Shown here piece by piece: positions 1 through 7,352 of a stretch of 64,000 nucleotides of DNA. This DNA comes from Candidatus Bathyarchaeota archaeon (lineage in GTDB: Archaea; Thermoproteota; Bathyarchaeia; Bathyarchaeales; Bathycorpusculaceae). Both the position numbers and the translations under genes were made by a program. The stretch covers positions 1 through 64,000 of the forward strand of contig JAOZIA010000022.1 in NCBI GenBank assembly GCA_026014585.1, written 5' to 3'. The notes below the pieces were generated by a model. It saw only the letters and a program-made list of their open reading frames with translations. It did no database searches and was not told the origin of the DNA. The first letter of the stretch is position 1, and each line of letters begins with the position of its first letter.

Positions 1-30
1 AAAAACCCGCTTAGAAAAACTCTACAATTT

Positions 31-180
31 TTAAGGTTTCTTAGGCATTGGTTTCAAAGTAACTTTATAGCCACAACTCGAACAGGTAACTCTGATTAAT
101 TTCGATTCTGTATCCCATTCATAACCACAATGAGTGCATACAACATGCCGAGTTTGTTTTTCTGGTTCTTCATTCGCCAA
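31..180 (-). CDS. Small zinc-ribbon protein (49 aa)
   Basis: A 49-residue reading frame with a TTG start and a GGAAG Shine-Dalgarno-like sequence about ten bases upstream. It has two CxxC pairs, CTHC near residue 15 and CSSC near residue 33, separated by a short hydrophobic loop and followed by a basic tail; this is a single treble-clef or zinc-ribbon domain. It lies divergently from the next gene across a repeat-rich spacer, which fits a DNA-binding regulator of the element, though zinc ribbons also occur in RNA-binding proteins. Function is inferred only from the cysteine pattern. It could be the C-terminal part of a longer gene with a different start, but the frame upstream offers no ATG. 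Confidence 0.6.
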   Translation of the reverse strand: MANEEPEKQTRHVVCTHCGYEWDTESKLIRVTCSSCGYKVTLKPMPKKP

Positions 181-210
181 ATTTTGCTATCTTCCTGTGC
201 ATACTTATGT

Positions 211-325
211 TGGTAGTAGTAGAAGTGGCAGTTGAGGTATTTATCATTTATTAAACATTAATACATGCTACTGCTACCACTACTGCTACCTTAAACTATT
301 TATTTGACTACTGCCACTACTACCA
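211..325. repeat. Trinucleotide-rich inverted repeats in divergent spacer
   Basis: The spacer between the divergent genes ending at 180 and starting at 364 holds GTAGTAG/CTACTAC-rich arms. The arm at 211-232 matches, with a small insertion, the reverse complement of 310-325. A third copy at 274-289 is identical over 16 bases to 6210-6225, just before the integrase. This could be an operator for the element's regulators or iterons of a replication origin. Confidence 0.5.
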
Positions 326-363
326 TTAACCTTGTCAGCGTTTAAAGCTGGGGTGTAAAAGCT

Positions 364-717
364 ATGAGTCAAAAATTAGAACAAAAAACCCAAAATTCAA
401 CCACTACCCTTGACCGTTTTAATTGGTCCAACAAAAAAACCGAGATAGAAGAAAAACCACGCTCCCTAATGGTAGGACAAAGCTGTATCGTTATCTATTC
501 TGAGTATGAAGAAGTAACCGAGCACCGAGAAGGTATCAGCCGAAAAAACAATCAGCCATACAGTTTTGATGTAAAATACTTCAAACTGCCCTGCAAGTGG
601 CTCCCAAACCGCACTAAAGGCTACGTGCTACTAACCGAGGAACAATTCACCGAATGCGCTCAACGCTTCGCTGACGCTGGCTACCCTGCCGAAATGGTCT
701 ATGTTAGGACAAAATAG
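364..717 (+). CDS. Hypothetical element protein (117 aa)
   Basis: Predicted soluble protein of 117 residues starting with ATG, preceded by a GGGGTG ribosome-binding-like sequence. The first 30 residues are polar and probably disordered (many Q, N, T, K). From about residue 35 there is a compact mixed beta/alpha region with a VGQSCIVIYSEYEE strand stretch, then a C-terminal helix followed by a strand. No catalytic motif or metal site is recognised. It opens the rightward gene run of the element, directly downstream of the repeat-bearing spacer, so an early role in element maintenance is possible, but nothing in the sequence proves this. Confidence 0.6.
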   Translation: MSQKLEQKTQNSTTTLDRFNWSNKKTEIEEKPRSLMVGQSCIVIYSEYEEVTEHREGISRKNNQPYSFDVKYFKLPCKWLPNRTKGYVLLTEEQFTECAQRFADAGYPAEMVYVRTK

Positions 718-756
718 TCCTATCATCTCCCTTTTTTAGGTGTATTATGGAGAGAA

Positions 757-945
757 ATGACAGTGCCTTTCTATAGTATATATTTAAACAGAGAGCGCAT
801 CCCCATTATTGACAAGTACTCGGATAATCACGGCATAAGTAGGCGTGAAGCTGTAAATGCCATGCGTGACCTTGGGCTTTTCTGTCAAGAACAAGGATTA
901 ACAGAACAAGAACTCAGGGGGTTGCTAAAATCCACCAACAAATAG
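757..945 (+). CDS. Ribbon-helix-helix type small regulator (62 aa)
   Basis: A 62-residue protein with a short N-terminal strand (NRERIPIID) followed by two helices, the second containing SRREAVNAMRDLG. This is the layout of CopG/Arc-type ribbon-helix-helix DNA-binding proteins, which dimerise through the strand. A GGAG sequence sits four bases before the ATG. The 3' end overlaps the next reading frame, which is offset by minus one and lacks a usual start codon. RHH proteins are common repressors in archaeal viruses, so a regulatory role on the nearby repeats is a reasonable inference. Assignment to the RHH class rests on pattern only. Confidence 0.6.
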   Translation: MTVPFYSIYLNRERIPIIDKYSDNHGISRREAVNAMRDLGLFCQEQGLTEQELRGLLKSTNK

Positions 946-1241
946 ACATACTACTCCGCACCCGATATGATGACAAGGAAGAGTACCAATTTTTAAATGG
1001 CTGGGTTAATGTAGCCAAAAAACTCGGCGCTGTTGAAAAAAAACAGCGATTCAAAACAGAGGTTATCCTAAGTTTTGTCTTAACCAAAGGCACAAAAGCC
1101 TATAGAAAAGCGGGCAGTTCAAACCAGATGCTTTGTGTGGATGCGGAACAGCAAACAACCTATAATCTCTCTGGTGAAGCGGTGAGCCTTCCCCCAGAGG
1201 TCACAACAAAAATAGATGTCGCCTTTAATGAGGGAATATGA
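921..1241 (+). CDS. Hypothetical protein without a canonical start (about 106 aa)
   Basis: An open frame overlaps the last 25 bases of the RHH gene in the minus-one frame and ends at TGA 1239-1241. Its product reads as a normal soluble protein: charged, with a helix (HQQIDILLRTRYDD), a strand (VILSFVLTKG) and a tail, and with codon use like its neighbours. No ATG, GTG or TTG is available after the upstream in-frame stop; the only options are ATT at 897, CTG further upstream, or a minus-one shift from the RHH gene at the run of G at 915-921. The start given is nominal. The frame itself is probably real; the mode of initiation is uncertain. Confidence 0.45.
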   Translation, partial: VAKIHQQIDILLRTRYDDKEEYQFLNGWVNVAKKLGAVEKKQRFKTEVILSFVLTKGTKAYRKAGSSNQMLCVDAEQQTTYNLSGEAVSLPPEVTTKIDVAFNEGI

Positions 1242-1247
1242 CAAAGT

Positions 1248-1418
1248 ATGCTTCCAGTTGGACTTCCCACTATACGTTTACTCTTAGTTTGTGCCATTTC
1301 CGCAATCATCGGCGGTGCAATAGTCTATAACTTCATGAACCAACCCGACCCCGAACTTTGGCAAGAATTTATGGAATGGAAAAAAATGATGGGGTACTGG
1401 CTCTTATGTCTGAAGTAG
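1248..1418 (+). CDS. Small single-pass membrane protein (56 aa)
   Basis: A 56-residue frame starting seven bases after the previous stop. Residues 5-28 form one hydrophobic segment containing an IIGG turn, followed by an acidic then basic juxtamembrane stretch (residues 31-56). Its end overlaps the start of the next gene by 13 bases, suggesting translational coupling. Small one-helix proteins like this are common in archaeal viruses as minor virion or membrane-remodelling proteins. No family is recognised. Confidence 0.5.
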   Translation: MLPVGLPTIRLLLVCAISAIIGGAIVYNFMNQPDPELWQEFMEWKKMMGYWLLCLK

Positions 1419-1807
1419 ATATTGACGAAAAACGATTAAGAGCACATCGGATTAACAATTTGGGCGCTCAGTTGGCAAAGGCAGTAACAGAGTTAGTTAA
1501 CGCTGATTCAACCGCATACATTGATTATGAGGACGAAAAAGACGTTAATTTATCACAGTTGCAACTTGGAATGTTGGATAATGAGGAACAACGCCAAATT
1601 TTACTAATGGACTCTATCGCACATTGCACTAAAAGCTCGACATTAAAACGCCTTATTGTGGCTAAACTGGCACTATCAAACAGTAACACTGGCTCAGACA
1701 GGCGAAGCAATCAACTCCTAAAACTTTTTTCTTCCGCTAAACAACTTGAAGATGACCGCGCCGAAAGGCTCAAAGAGAAAATCATGAAATTTGCAGAAGA
1801 GCAATAG
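1406..1807 (+). CDS. Hypothetical helical protein (133 aa)
   Basis: I place the start at ATG 1406, where the protein opens with a typical acidic N-terminus, rather than at an upstream in-frame TTG at 1358 that would overlap the previous gene much more. The product is almost entirely alpha-helical and highly charged, with a central region containing HCTKSS and a C-terminal Lys/Glu-rich coiled-coil-like helix. It directly precedes the P-loop ATPase gene (gap 11 bases) and is probably co-transcribed with it. It could be a partner or regulator of that ATPase, but no family is recognised. Confidence 0.6.
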   Translation: MSEVDIDEKRLRAHRINNLGAQLAKAVTELVNADSTAYIDYEDEKDVNLSQLQLGMLDNEEQRQILLMDSIAHCTKSSTLKRLIVAKLALSNSNTGSDRRSNQLLKLFSSAKQLEDDRAERLKEKIMKFAEEQ

Positions 1808-1818
1808 GGTGAACATCT

Positions 1819-2373
1819 TTGAGTTTTCGGTCTGCGTCCTTTGGGCTTCTTGGAACTGGAAAAACAACTGATGCAGTACACCATCTTTTAATGTATCACA
1901 AAAAACAACCAAAAAACCCTATTTATAGCAACACAAAAATCAAAGGGATTAAGACTATTCCTATAACAGACCCCGAAATTTTCTTTGAAATAGACGAGCC
2001 TTGTTTTGTTCTACCTGATGAGTTCTGGATGAAAGCAGACAGTCACAAAAGAGGCAAAATAAACGATTGTCTAAGCCTAATTAGCATGCGCTCACGAAAA
2101 ATGGGCTGGCGATTACATTACACTCTCCAAATGATAACCCAAATTGAAAAACGCATACGATATGTAACCGAGGTATGGAGACGCCCCTTTTTTGATGATG
2201 TGACAGGGTTAAGTGAAGTTGAAGTTTATTCCGTTGAAGGTCAATTAATTGACACTGTCGTTTATGATGCTTGGTATGTCCAAAAATTCTTTAACTCCTA
2301 TGATGACCCACTCGACTTTGATGTGGATGCACTACTCGCAACCTATCGCCGACATAAAAAAGAATGGGCATAA
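1819..2373 (+). CDS. P-loop ATPase, Zot/FtsK-HerA-like (packaging or morphogenesis)
   Basis: 184-residue ATPase with a TTG start after a GGGTGA ribosome-binding site. The Walker A motif GLLGTGKTT is at residues 9-17 and a Walker B-like strand FVLPDEF near residues 63-69 ends in DE. A basic arginine-rich segment (SMRSRKMGWR) follows, as in the sensor/arginine region of Zot-type and FtsK/HerA-type ATPases. Zot-like ATPases serve filamentous phage export, and related compact ATPases act in packaging or assembly in archaeal viruses. It sits just upstream of the candidate virion proteins, supporting a virus-assembly role. It is short for an FtsK/HerA protein. Exact family membership needs a profile search. 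Confidence 0.7.
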   Translation: MSFRSASFGLLGTGKTTDAVHHLLMYHKKQPKNPIYSNTKIKGIKTIPITDPEIFFEIDEPCFVLPDEFWMKADSHKRGKINDCLSLISMRSRKMGWRLHYTLQMITQIEKRIRYVTEVWRRPFFDDVTGLSEVEVYSVEGQLIDTVVYDAWYVQKFFNSYDDPLDFDVDALLATYRRHKKEWA

Positions 2374-2397
2374 TCCGCTAGCTGGCATTGATAGTAC

Positions 2398-2440
2398 ATA
2401 GTATAATCCTTATAACTAGAAAAATCGACATCACCGTTTA
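2398..2440 (+). promoter_or_regulatory. Likely promoter region before the virion-protein gene
   Basis: An AT-rich TATA-like stretch (AGTATAATCC, then TTATAACTAG) lies 40-55 bases upstream of ATG 2456 in the only sizeable gap of this gene run, and an AGGTGA ribosome-binding site follows before the start. This fits separate, strong expression of a structural gene. Confidence 0.35.
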
Positions 2441-2455
2441 AGGTGAAAAAACAAA

Positions 2456-2674
2456 ATGAGTGAATTAATGACTAAATTTAAACACATGGACTATATCCTG
2501 TTAGCCGTTGGTGCCTTTGTTTTTCTGATGGCTTCCGCATTAAGTGGCGTACTGAATCCCTACGTCGAAGAGTGGGGTTTCTCTGCGTTTACGTCATTTA
2601 CCACTTTGGCATTCCAAATTGGTGGCGGTATCGCGGTAATCGCTGCGCTGTCGGGTAAACGGGTTTTCATGTAG
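2456..2674 (+). CDS. 72-aa two-helix membrane protein, candidate major virion protein
   Basis: Short protein with two hydrophobic segments, about residues 13-34 and 47-66, separated by a polar loop (NPYVEEWG), and a short basic C-terminus. It has its own AGGTGA ribosome-binding site and a TATA-like sequence upstream, so it is probably strongly expressed. Size and two-helix layout match the major coat proteins of spindle-shaped archaeal viruses (VP1-like) and some other membrane-containing viruses. It stands between the P-loop ATPase and the large surface protein. No sequence family is recognised, so the capsid assignment is by size, topology and position only. Confidence 0.5.
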   Translation: MSELMTKFKHMDYILLAVGAFVFLMASALSGVLNPYVEEWGFSAFTSFTTLAFQIGGGIAVIAALSGKRVFM

Positions 2675-2687
2675 TAGGGGAAAAAAC

Positions 2688-4619
2688 ATGGACAAAAAAC
2701 TAATAGTTTTTGCCTCCCTCTTTTTTTGCTTTCTTCTCGTTTCAACAGCTACATATCTCCCAGTAGCAGACGCTATCGCACCATTAATTATACTTGCAGT
2801 AGGCTTGATTATTGGCGGTGTAATCGGCGGTACAGTTGGTTTTTATGTTGGACAAAACATGGCAGCGCAAGACCTGATACACAGTGTAGGCTGGCAATAC
2901 GTATCTGACACAGCAATAAATTACGGCAACTTGGTTTCTGCAACAACAAATGAATTTAGAAATGAAGCTCAGCTTAGCGAAGGACTAACAAACTATTTCA
3001 GCCGAAAAGCCGAGATAATGGCACAATACTATGTCAACGAAAGCACTTTTCCATACGAAAAAGTCTTAGCAAACAGCGGAATTTTAGCCGAATATCTCAA
3101 CCTAACCAATACGATAGAACAACAATCCTTCAATGTCGCAAACGTTAGTGTTGGACATGCAAGAGAAACATTTACTGGCGATTTATCTGATTTCAACGTG
3201 TACGCTTTAACCCAAGAACAACTAAACGCAAGCTCAGGTTATTACCAACTAGTAGCAGGACAATACTACAACCTAAAAACACATGACTATGAGATAGGCT
3301 ATGCAAACATAACAGACAGCCCAGCTTTCACCGTTTACGGTAACGCATCAAGCCGAATCTGGGAAACAGACGCTTTTGTAATTCAACCTTCATCAGCATA
3401 TACTTATGACGTTCAAGCAACACCCATACTACCAAATCCAGCACCCCCTGTTGGCACTACAAGCACCGGTGTTTACCATTTAAAAGTTGAAGTGGTCGAT
3501 GGAAATGGAAATGTCATCAGCAACACACGCTCTCATTCTCGCTCATTTGACATAAGCGCTTATGGTTATTCTAATGCATATACAGGTACTTTGACAACAA
3601 CAAATCAAGACGTGACTATTGGAAAAATACGCTACACCTTAAACGATGCTTCCCACGTTGTAATGGTTGGTTTCTACCCTTCGCAACCAGTACCAGTTTG
3701 GGAACAAAATATACAGGTATGCTTAGACAGCATGACATATACGGGTACACAACCACAACTAACTGTTGATGAAAAAGAAGTCTTGCGGGTAAGTTACCGA
3801 ATCAATGACAGCCCATACATTGAAGCTGGTTCTATCGACTTTAAACCGTTACAATCTGCTGTTTTCAACTACTCAAATGTTCTTATCAGTCAGGTCTGTT
3901 CTGCGCTGGAAACTGGAAAAGCATACTGGCAAGCACTAAGAGACATGGGCTATAGAAGCTATGTAGAAGTAGAGGCTTTAATGCCCTTTCCAGACTTGGT
4001 ACTCCCCGAAAACATCTTTGATTTATCTGGTACTGACTTTGTCGAACGATACGCAATGTACGCCGCTTATCTACAATCACTAAAAGAATGGTTCCAAAGT
4101 AACAGCACATACGTTCAAAACATCGGTATGATGAACATCTCAAACGTTAATTTCAGTAGCATCCCAGCTTGCGCAGAAGGCAGAATTTACTTTAATGCAA
4201 CTGACACATGGACAGAATACTGCGGTAGCATCTGGATAGTTCCTCAAGAACACAACGTTACTCTCACAAAAGGGCAAAACTGCACACTTGGCGTACTGGC
4301 AAACATCTGCTATCAACTAAATTCAACTGGAGAAGTTGCTTTCGCATTCGGGAAACCTGCGGACATAATTGAAGTTCAAAACCTCTACGTTAGAAATGCT
4401 TTTGGCATAATGCAAAATACAACATCAGTTACTATAGGTATCACTGACCTCTATACCTACACGATAGAATACACTAACCCTGACGGCATAGACTTCCCTG
4501 ACTTTGTACTTGATTTAGGTGGTCCAATGGTTCTTCTCATCGCGGTACTGGTTTTAATCATAGTTGTTGGCTACATACAAAAGAAACCATCATCACACGG
4601 AAGGCGTTACAGTCGATGA
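2688..4619 (+). CDS. Large anchored surface protein, candidate viral spike (643 aa)
   Basis: A signal peptide or first membrane helix covers residues 4-28. It is followed by a glycine-rich hydrophobic segment (residues 31-58, GGVIGGTVG) that could be a second helix or fusion-peptide-like stretch. Then comes a roughly 530-residue ectodomain rich in Asn, Thr, Ser and Tyr with many N-x-S/T glycosylation sequons and few cysteines. A C-terminal membrane anchor lies near residues 606-628, with a basic tail ending GRRYSR. This architecture fits a virion spike or receptor-binding protein. The preceding gene ends 13 bases upstream, and the stop overlaps the next ATG (ATGA), indicating an operon. No homologue is recognised by eye. 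Confidence 0.65.
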   Translation: MDKKLIVFASLFFCFLLVSTATYLPVADAIAPLIILAVGLIIGGVIGGTVGFYVGQNMAAQDLIHSVGWQYVSDTAINYGNLVSATTNEFRNEAQLSEGLTNYFSRKAEIMAQYYVNESTFPYEKVLANSGILAEYLNLTNTIEQQSFNVANVSVGHARETFTGDLSDFNVYALTQEQLNASSGYYQLVAGQYYNLKTHDYEIGYANITDSPAFTVYGNASSRIWETDAFVIQPSSAYTYDVQATPILPNPAPPVGTTSTGVYHLKVEVVDGNGNVISNTRSHSRSFDISAYGYSNAYTGTLTTTNQDVTIGKIRYTLNDASHVVMVGFYPSQPVPVWEQNIQVCLDSMTYTGTQPQLTVDEKEVLRVSYRINDSPYIEAGSIDFKPLQSAVFNYSNVLISQVCSALETGKAYWQALRDMGYRSYVEVEALMPFPDLVLPENIFDLSGTDFVERYAMYAAYLQSLKEWFQSNSTYVQNIGMMNISNVNFSSIPACAEGRIYFNATDTWTEYCGSIWIVPQEHNVTLTKGQNCTLGVLANICYQLNSTGEVAFAFGKPADIIEVQNLYVRNAFGIMQNTTSVTIGITDLYTYTIEYTNPDGIDFPDFVLDLGGPMVLLIAVLVLIIVVGYIQKKPSSHGRRYSR

Positions 4620-4915
4620 AACTCCACTCCCTTTCTTTTTTTGCAAAAGTCTTAACCATAACGCTAATTGTTGAAGCGCTACTCTTTGCCGATTTTCTAA
4701 CAACCTGCAAAATATTCTCGCTTGGGGGCATAGAATTAAACCCAATCGTAAATACTGTGGGATTCGTGCCAATTTCAATATTAAAAATGCTTGGCGGTGC
4801 ATTCGTAGGCGTAGCTTGCTATTATGGCAAAAAAGTATATCCACTGGCTCTAATGCTATGCGTATTCTCCTTTGCTGTTACATGGAACATAAACCAAATC
4901 GCAATAGTTACATAG
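4616..4915 (+). CDS. DUF5658-like membrane protein (99 aa)
   Basis: Three predicted membrane helices. Near residue 24 is a DF-x-TT sequence, followed by GGIELNP; this D..TT...G..E.NP signature is typical of the archaeal DUF5658 membrane family. The role of that family is not known. The gene overlaps the surface-protein stop by four bases, so it is co-translated with it, and it may be a membrane component of the particle or a release factor. Family assignment is by motif, not by search. Confidence 0.6.
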   Translation: MKLHSLSFFAKVLTITLIVEALLFADFLTTCKIFSLGGIELNPIVNTVGFVPISILKMLGGAFVGVACYYGKKVYPLALMLCVFSFAVTWNINQIAIVT

Positions 4916-4998
4916 CATTTCCTTTTTTCCGTTTTTCGTACCCGGGAGAGCTGACAAACTAGCTCTTTTCGCACTGGACATGTGCGTTATTCGTACTT

Positions 4999-5205
4999 TT
5001 AAGGATTAAATTTTAATTTCTTCTCAAGTTTATACATTGAAGTAACAACCGATAAAATACCTACACCAACACCAAGACCCACTAAACCTAAGGAATAATA
5101 GATAAAATCAAGACCTTCAGGTGCAATAAAATGCAAACAAATCACAATTAATCCTATAGTTAACATTACAAAACCACCTATTAGACTTTGTACGTATTCT
5201 TCCAT
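4999..5205 (-). CDS. Two-helix membrane protein with a chromosomal paralogue
   Basis: 68-residue protein from the ATG at 5205, which has a GGTGG ribosome-binding site; an ATG nine bases upstream lacks one. Two hydrophobic helices (about residues 10-30 and 39-60) contain ICLH and YYSLGL, and the C-terminus has a basic EKKLK. It is clearly related, at roughly 45 percent identity by eye, to the 66-residue protein at 13818-14018 in the host chromosome, sharing ICLH, YSLGL and EKKL. The element therefore carries a relative of a host membrane protein. Function unknown. Confidence 0.65.
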   Translation of the reverse strand: MEEYVQSLIGGFVMLTIGLIVICLHFIAPEGLDFIYYSLGLVGLGVGVGILSVVTSMYKLEKKLKFNP

Positions 5206-5348
5206 GCAAGCCACCAGCCATTAACTATACAATAGAAAAATAAAACATTTATGGGGGTGGTTTCTGTTGTGGTGGTTTTGACCCTTTTTAATTTGATGAG
5301 AAGGTGGATACTGTTAAGTTATTTGTCATGACACAAAAAAGAAGAGGG

Positions 5349-5699
5349 TCAAACAATTGGCATGTTTGACTGTTTTGCTTTTTCTAGGTCTTCTCTTTTT
5401 AACACACCCAACTGTTCAAGTCGCTTAATATGTTGATTCATCCATTCTGCTAAATTGATAAAATCGTGTGGTGACAATCTTAATTCAATTTGCCTTTCCC
5501 TACAGACTTTATCAACTTCCATAGCACCTAAATGTTTTTCATCTTCGCTCATTTTTGGTTGTAGTATATCGGTATAGAATATTATTCGCCCTTCAAGCGG
5601 GGATAGACCGCCAAAGAAAGCGTTAACATGAATTACTTTAAAATCAGGATGACTACTAAGCTCAAACTTGGGTGTTTGTGGTTTTATTGTTTCTGCCAT
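5349..5699 (-). CDS. DUF3467-like protein (116 aa)
   Basis: Start chosen at ATG 5699, preceded by GGTGAG with good spacing. The protein has an N-terminal strand region (DFKVIHVNAF), a central strand (EGRIIFYTDI), then ELRLSPHDFINLAEWMNQHI leading into a C-terminal helix. The strand-loop pattern with a final 'SP..F..L...L..H' is reminiscent of DUF3467 proteins, small beta-sandwich proteins of unknown function in bacteria and archaea. It is the last leftward gene before the structured non-coding region. The assignment is tentative. Confidence 0.5.
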   Translation of the reverse strand: MAETIKPQTPKFELSSHPDFKVIHVNAFFGGLSPLEGRIIFYTDILQPKMSEDEKHLGAMEVDKVCRERQIELRLSPHDFINLAEWMNQHIKRLEQLGVLKREDLEKAKQSNMPIV

Positions 5700-5896
5700 A
5701 TGCCTCACCAATTCTGTTATCTGTGTACTTAGCAGGTTATATTTAAAACCTGTGGGGCGGTCGTTTTACGGCGATTTTACGTTCACATTGATTTTGGGGT
5801 CAGCTCACATCATGTTATTCTAAATTCGGTAATTCGGCGGAAAGGTGTTAAAATAATCATCTCGGGGCTGATATGCGCCCCTCTTTGGCTTTGTGT

Positions 5897-5978
5897 ATGC
5901 GTTTGGGCGCAACAATAAACCTTTTGCTTGGCTAAAACAAGCGAAACGGTTTATGTTAGCGCCCCTATTGTAACGCAT
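5897..5978. other. Long imperfect hairpin A (attC-like or ncRNA)
   Basis: The arms pair in layers. ATGCGTT (5897-5903) pairs with AACGCAT (5972-5978). GGGCGC then AAC/AATAAACC (5905-5921) pairs with GGTTTATGTTAGCGCCC (5948-5964) with one or two bulges. TTTTGCTTG pairs with CAAGCGAAA inside. The right arm contains GTTAGCG, similar to the GTTRRRY box of integron attC sites. No coding frame covers it convincingly. Confidence 0.55.
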
Positions 5979-6005
5979 TACCAAAAAAAAGTAACATCTC
6001 GGTTC

Positions 6006-6045
6006 TTGACTGCGTTGCCCTCATCTAAACAGGGCAACGGGTCAA
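6006..6045. other. Perfect-stem hairpin B
   Basis: TTGAC (6006-6010) and CGTTGCCCT (6013-6021) pair with AGGGCAACG (6031-6039) and GTCAA (6041-6045). This gives a 14-bp stem with a small internal asymmetry and a nine-base loop, and it lies between hairpins A and C. It has no T-tract after it, so a simple terminator is not obvious. Confidence 0.55.
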
Positions 6046-6085
6046 TATGAGGAGCGGACAGCGCACTGACCGCGCCGAATTTAAC

Positions 6086-6160
6086 GCTTAACAGTCTAAA
6101 GAAAGCGGTAGGCTTGGCGCGTGGCCGGCGCGAAGCGCCGCCACGCCTTTCCTTGTTAGC
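6086..6160. other. Long GC-rich hairpin C (attC-like)
   Basis: The outer boxes GCTTAACA (6086-6093) and TGTTAGC (6154-6160) pair with one bulge. The inner boxes GAAAG (6101-6105) and CTTTC (6147-6151) pair. The apex is a 12-bp stem, 6119-6131 with 6135-6146, with one bulged C and a GAA loop. Two box pairs separated by unpaired spacers, ending in GTTAG, is the layout of integron attC recombination sites. It is GC-rich against an AT-rich element. Confidence 0.55.
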
Positions 6161-6269
6161 ACATAACAAATAATGCCGTTTTTCTAAAACAACCTTCTTA
6201 TACAACTGACTACCACTACTGCTACTGTTTGGTGTTTGTTGGTTGGTGTTTCAAAGAGTAGGGGGTGAA

Positions 6270-7352
6270 GTGCTAAAAGAATGTCCTAACTGCCATAATG
6301 GAAAAATTTGGAAAGCTGGAAAAATACAAACCCTTCGGGGAACAGTTCAACGTTACCAATGCCAAAACTGCCTAACCCGATTTAGCGAAAAAACAAATAC
6401 CGCTAACCCCAACATTTCTAACATGGAAGTGATATTAGAAAACAAAATCAATGGTGAAATAGAAAGCAAAATTTTAGAGTTCCTTTGGTGGATGAAAAAA
6501 CAAGGCTACAAAGAAGCAACCATAACCACTCGGGGCTTACGATTACGCCGACTTGTCAACTTAAAAGCCGACTTAAACGACCCTGAAACCATAAAATCAA
6601 CAATTGCCCTGCAAACAAAATGGAAAGAATCACAAAAAGAAGCAATGGTCTTTGCCTACGACCTGTATGCTAAATGGGCTGGCTTAAAATGGGAACGCCC
6701 ACACTACACCGCCGTTAGAACGCTACCTTTCATTCCTCAAGAACGGGAAATAGATGATTTAATCGCTGGATGCACCAAAAACATCGCCTTATTCCTTCAA
6801 ATTGACAAAGAAACTGGCGCTCGCTCAGGTGAAATTTACGGCATAAACACAGAAGAACAAATTGATATGGAAACAAGAACCCTTAAAGTGACCGCTGAAA
6901 AAGGCAGTAACCCCCGAATCTTCAAAATTTCCAACAAACTCTATAACATGCTACTGCAAGCTAACCCCAAAAACGGCAAACTATTTTACCGCTACAAAAA
7001 CCTAAACTGCCTGCGCCGAAGCTTTGACCGCCAAAGAAAACGAATCGCCCTAAAATTTGGCAACACACGCCTAAACAAAATCACATTCCACACACTGCGC
7101 CACTGGAAAGGAACAATGGAATACCACAAAACCAAAGACATACTCCACGTAATGAGCGTTCTCGGACACAAAAACATCAAAAACACGCTTCTTTACGTCC
7201 AACTGCAAGAGGCATTATTCCAAGAAGAAAACAGCTACATCTGCAAAGTCGCAAAAACCCCACTGGACCGCATGCAACTAATAGAACAGAACTTTGAGTT
7301 CGTGGAACAAACCGACGGCATGTCATTTTACCGAAAACGCAAAAGTGTCTAG
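6270..7352 (+). CDS. Tyrosine recombinase (integrase) with N-terminal zinc ribbon
   Basis: Start chosen at GTG 6270, four bases after an AGGGGG ribosome-binding site, giving 360 residues. An N-terminal zinc ribbon has Cys at residues 5, 8, 31 and 34. It is followed by a helical core-binding domain and a catalytic domain with the family's key residues: Arg in TGARSGEI, Lys in AEKGSNP, H-x-x-R in HTLRHW, His in LGHKN and the nucleophile Tyr in LLYVQL. All catalytic residues are present, so it is probably active. It ends 24 bases from the tRNA-Phe 3' end, and unlike SSV-type integrases it is not split by the attachment site. The zinc ribbon could replace the arm-binding domain. It lacks the extra helix typical of IntI integron integrases, as far as can be seen. 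Confidence 0.85.
   Translation: MLKECPNCHNGKIWKAGKIQTLRGTVQRYQCQNCLTRFSEKTNTANPNISNMEVILENKINGEIESKILEFLWWMKKQGYKEATITTRGLRLRRLVNLKADLNDPETIKSTIALQTKWKESQKEAMVFAYDLYAKWAGLKWERPHYTAVRTLPFIPQEREIDDLIAGCTKNIALFLQIDKETGARSGEIYGINTEEQIDMETRTLKVTAEKGSNPRIFKISNKLYNMLLQANPKNGKLFYRYKNLNCLRRSFDRQRKRIALKFGNTRLNKITFHTLRHWKGTMEYHKTKDILHVMSVLGHKNIKNTLLYVQLQEALFQEENSYICKVAKTPLDRMQLIEQNFEFVEQTDGMSFYRKRKSV

Noticed and set aside
5978-6205. Leftward 75-residue frame over the hairpin region
   Set aside because: Arg/Ala/Pro-rich translation produced by the palindromes, no ribosome-binding site, no protein-like pattern. The region is better seen as structured non-coding DNA.
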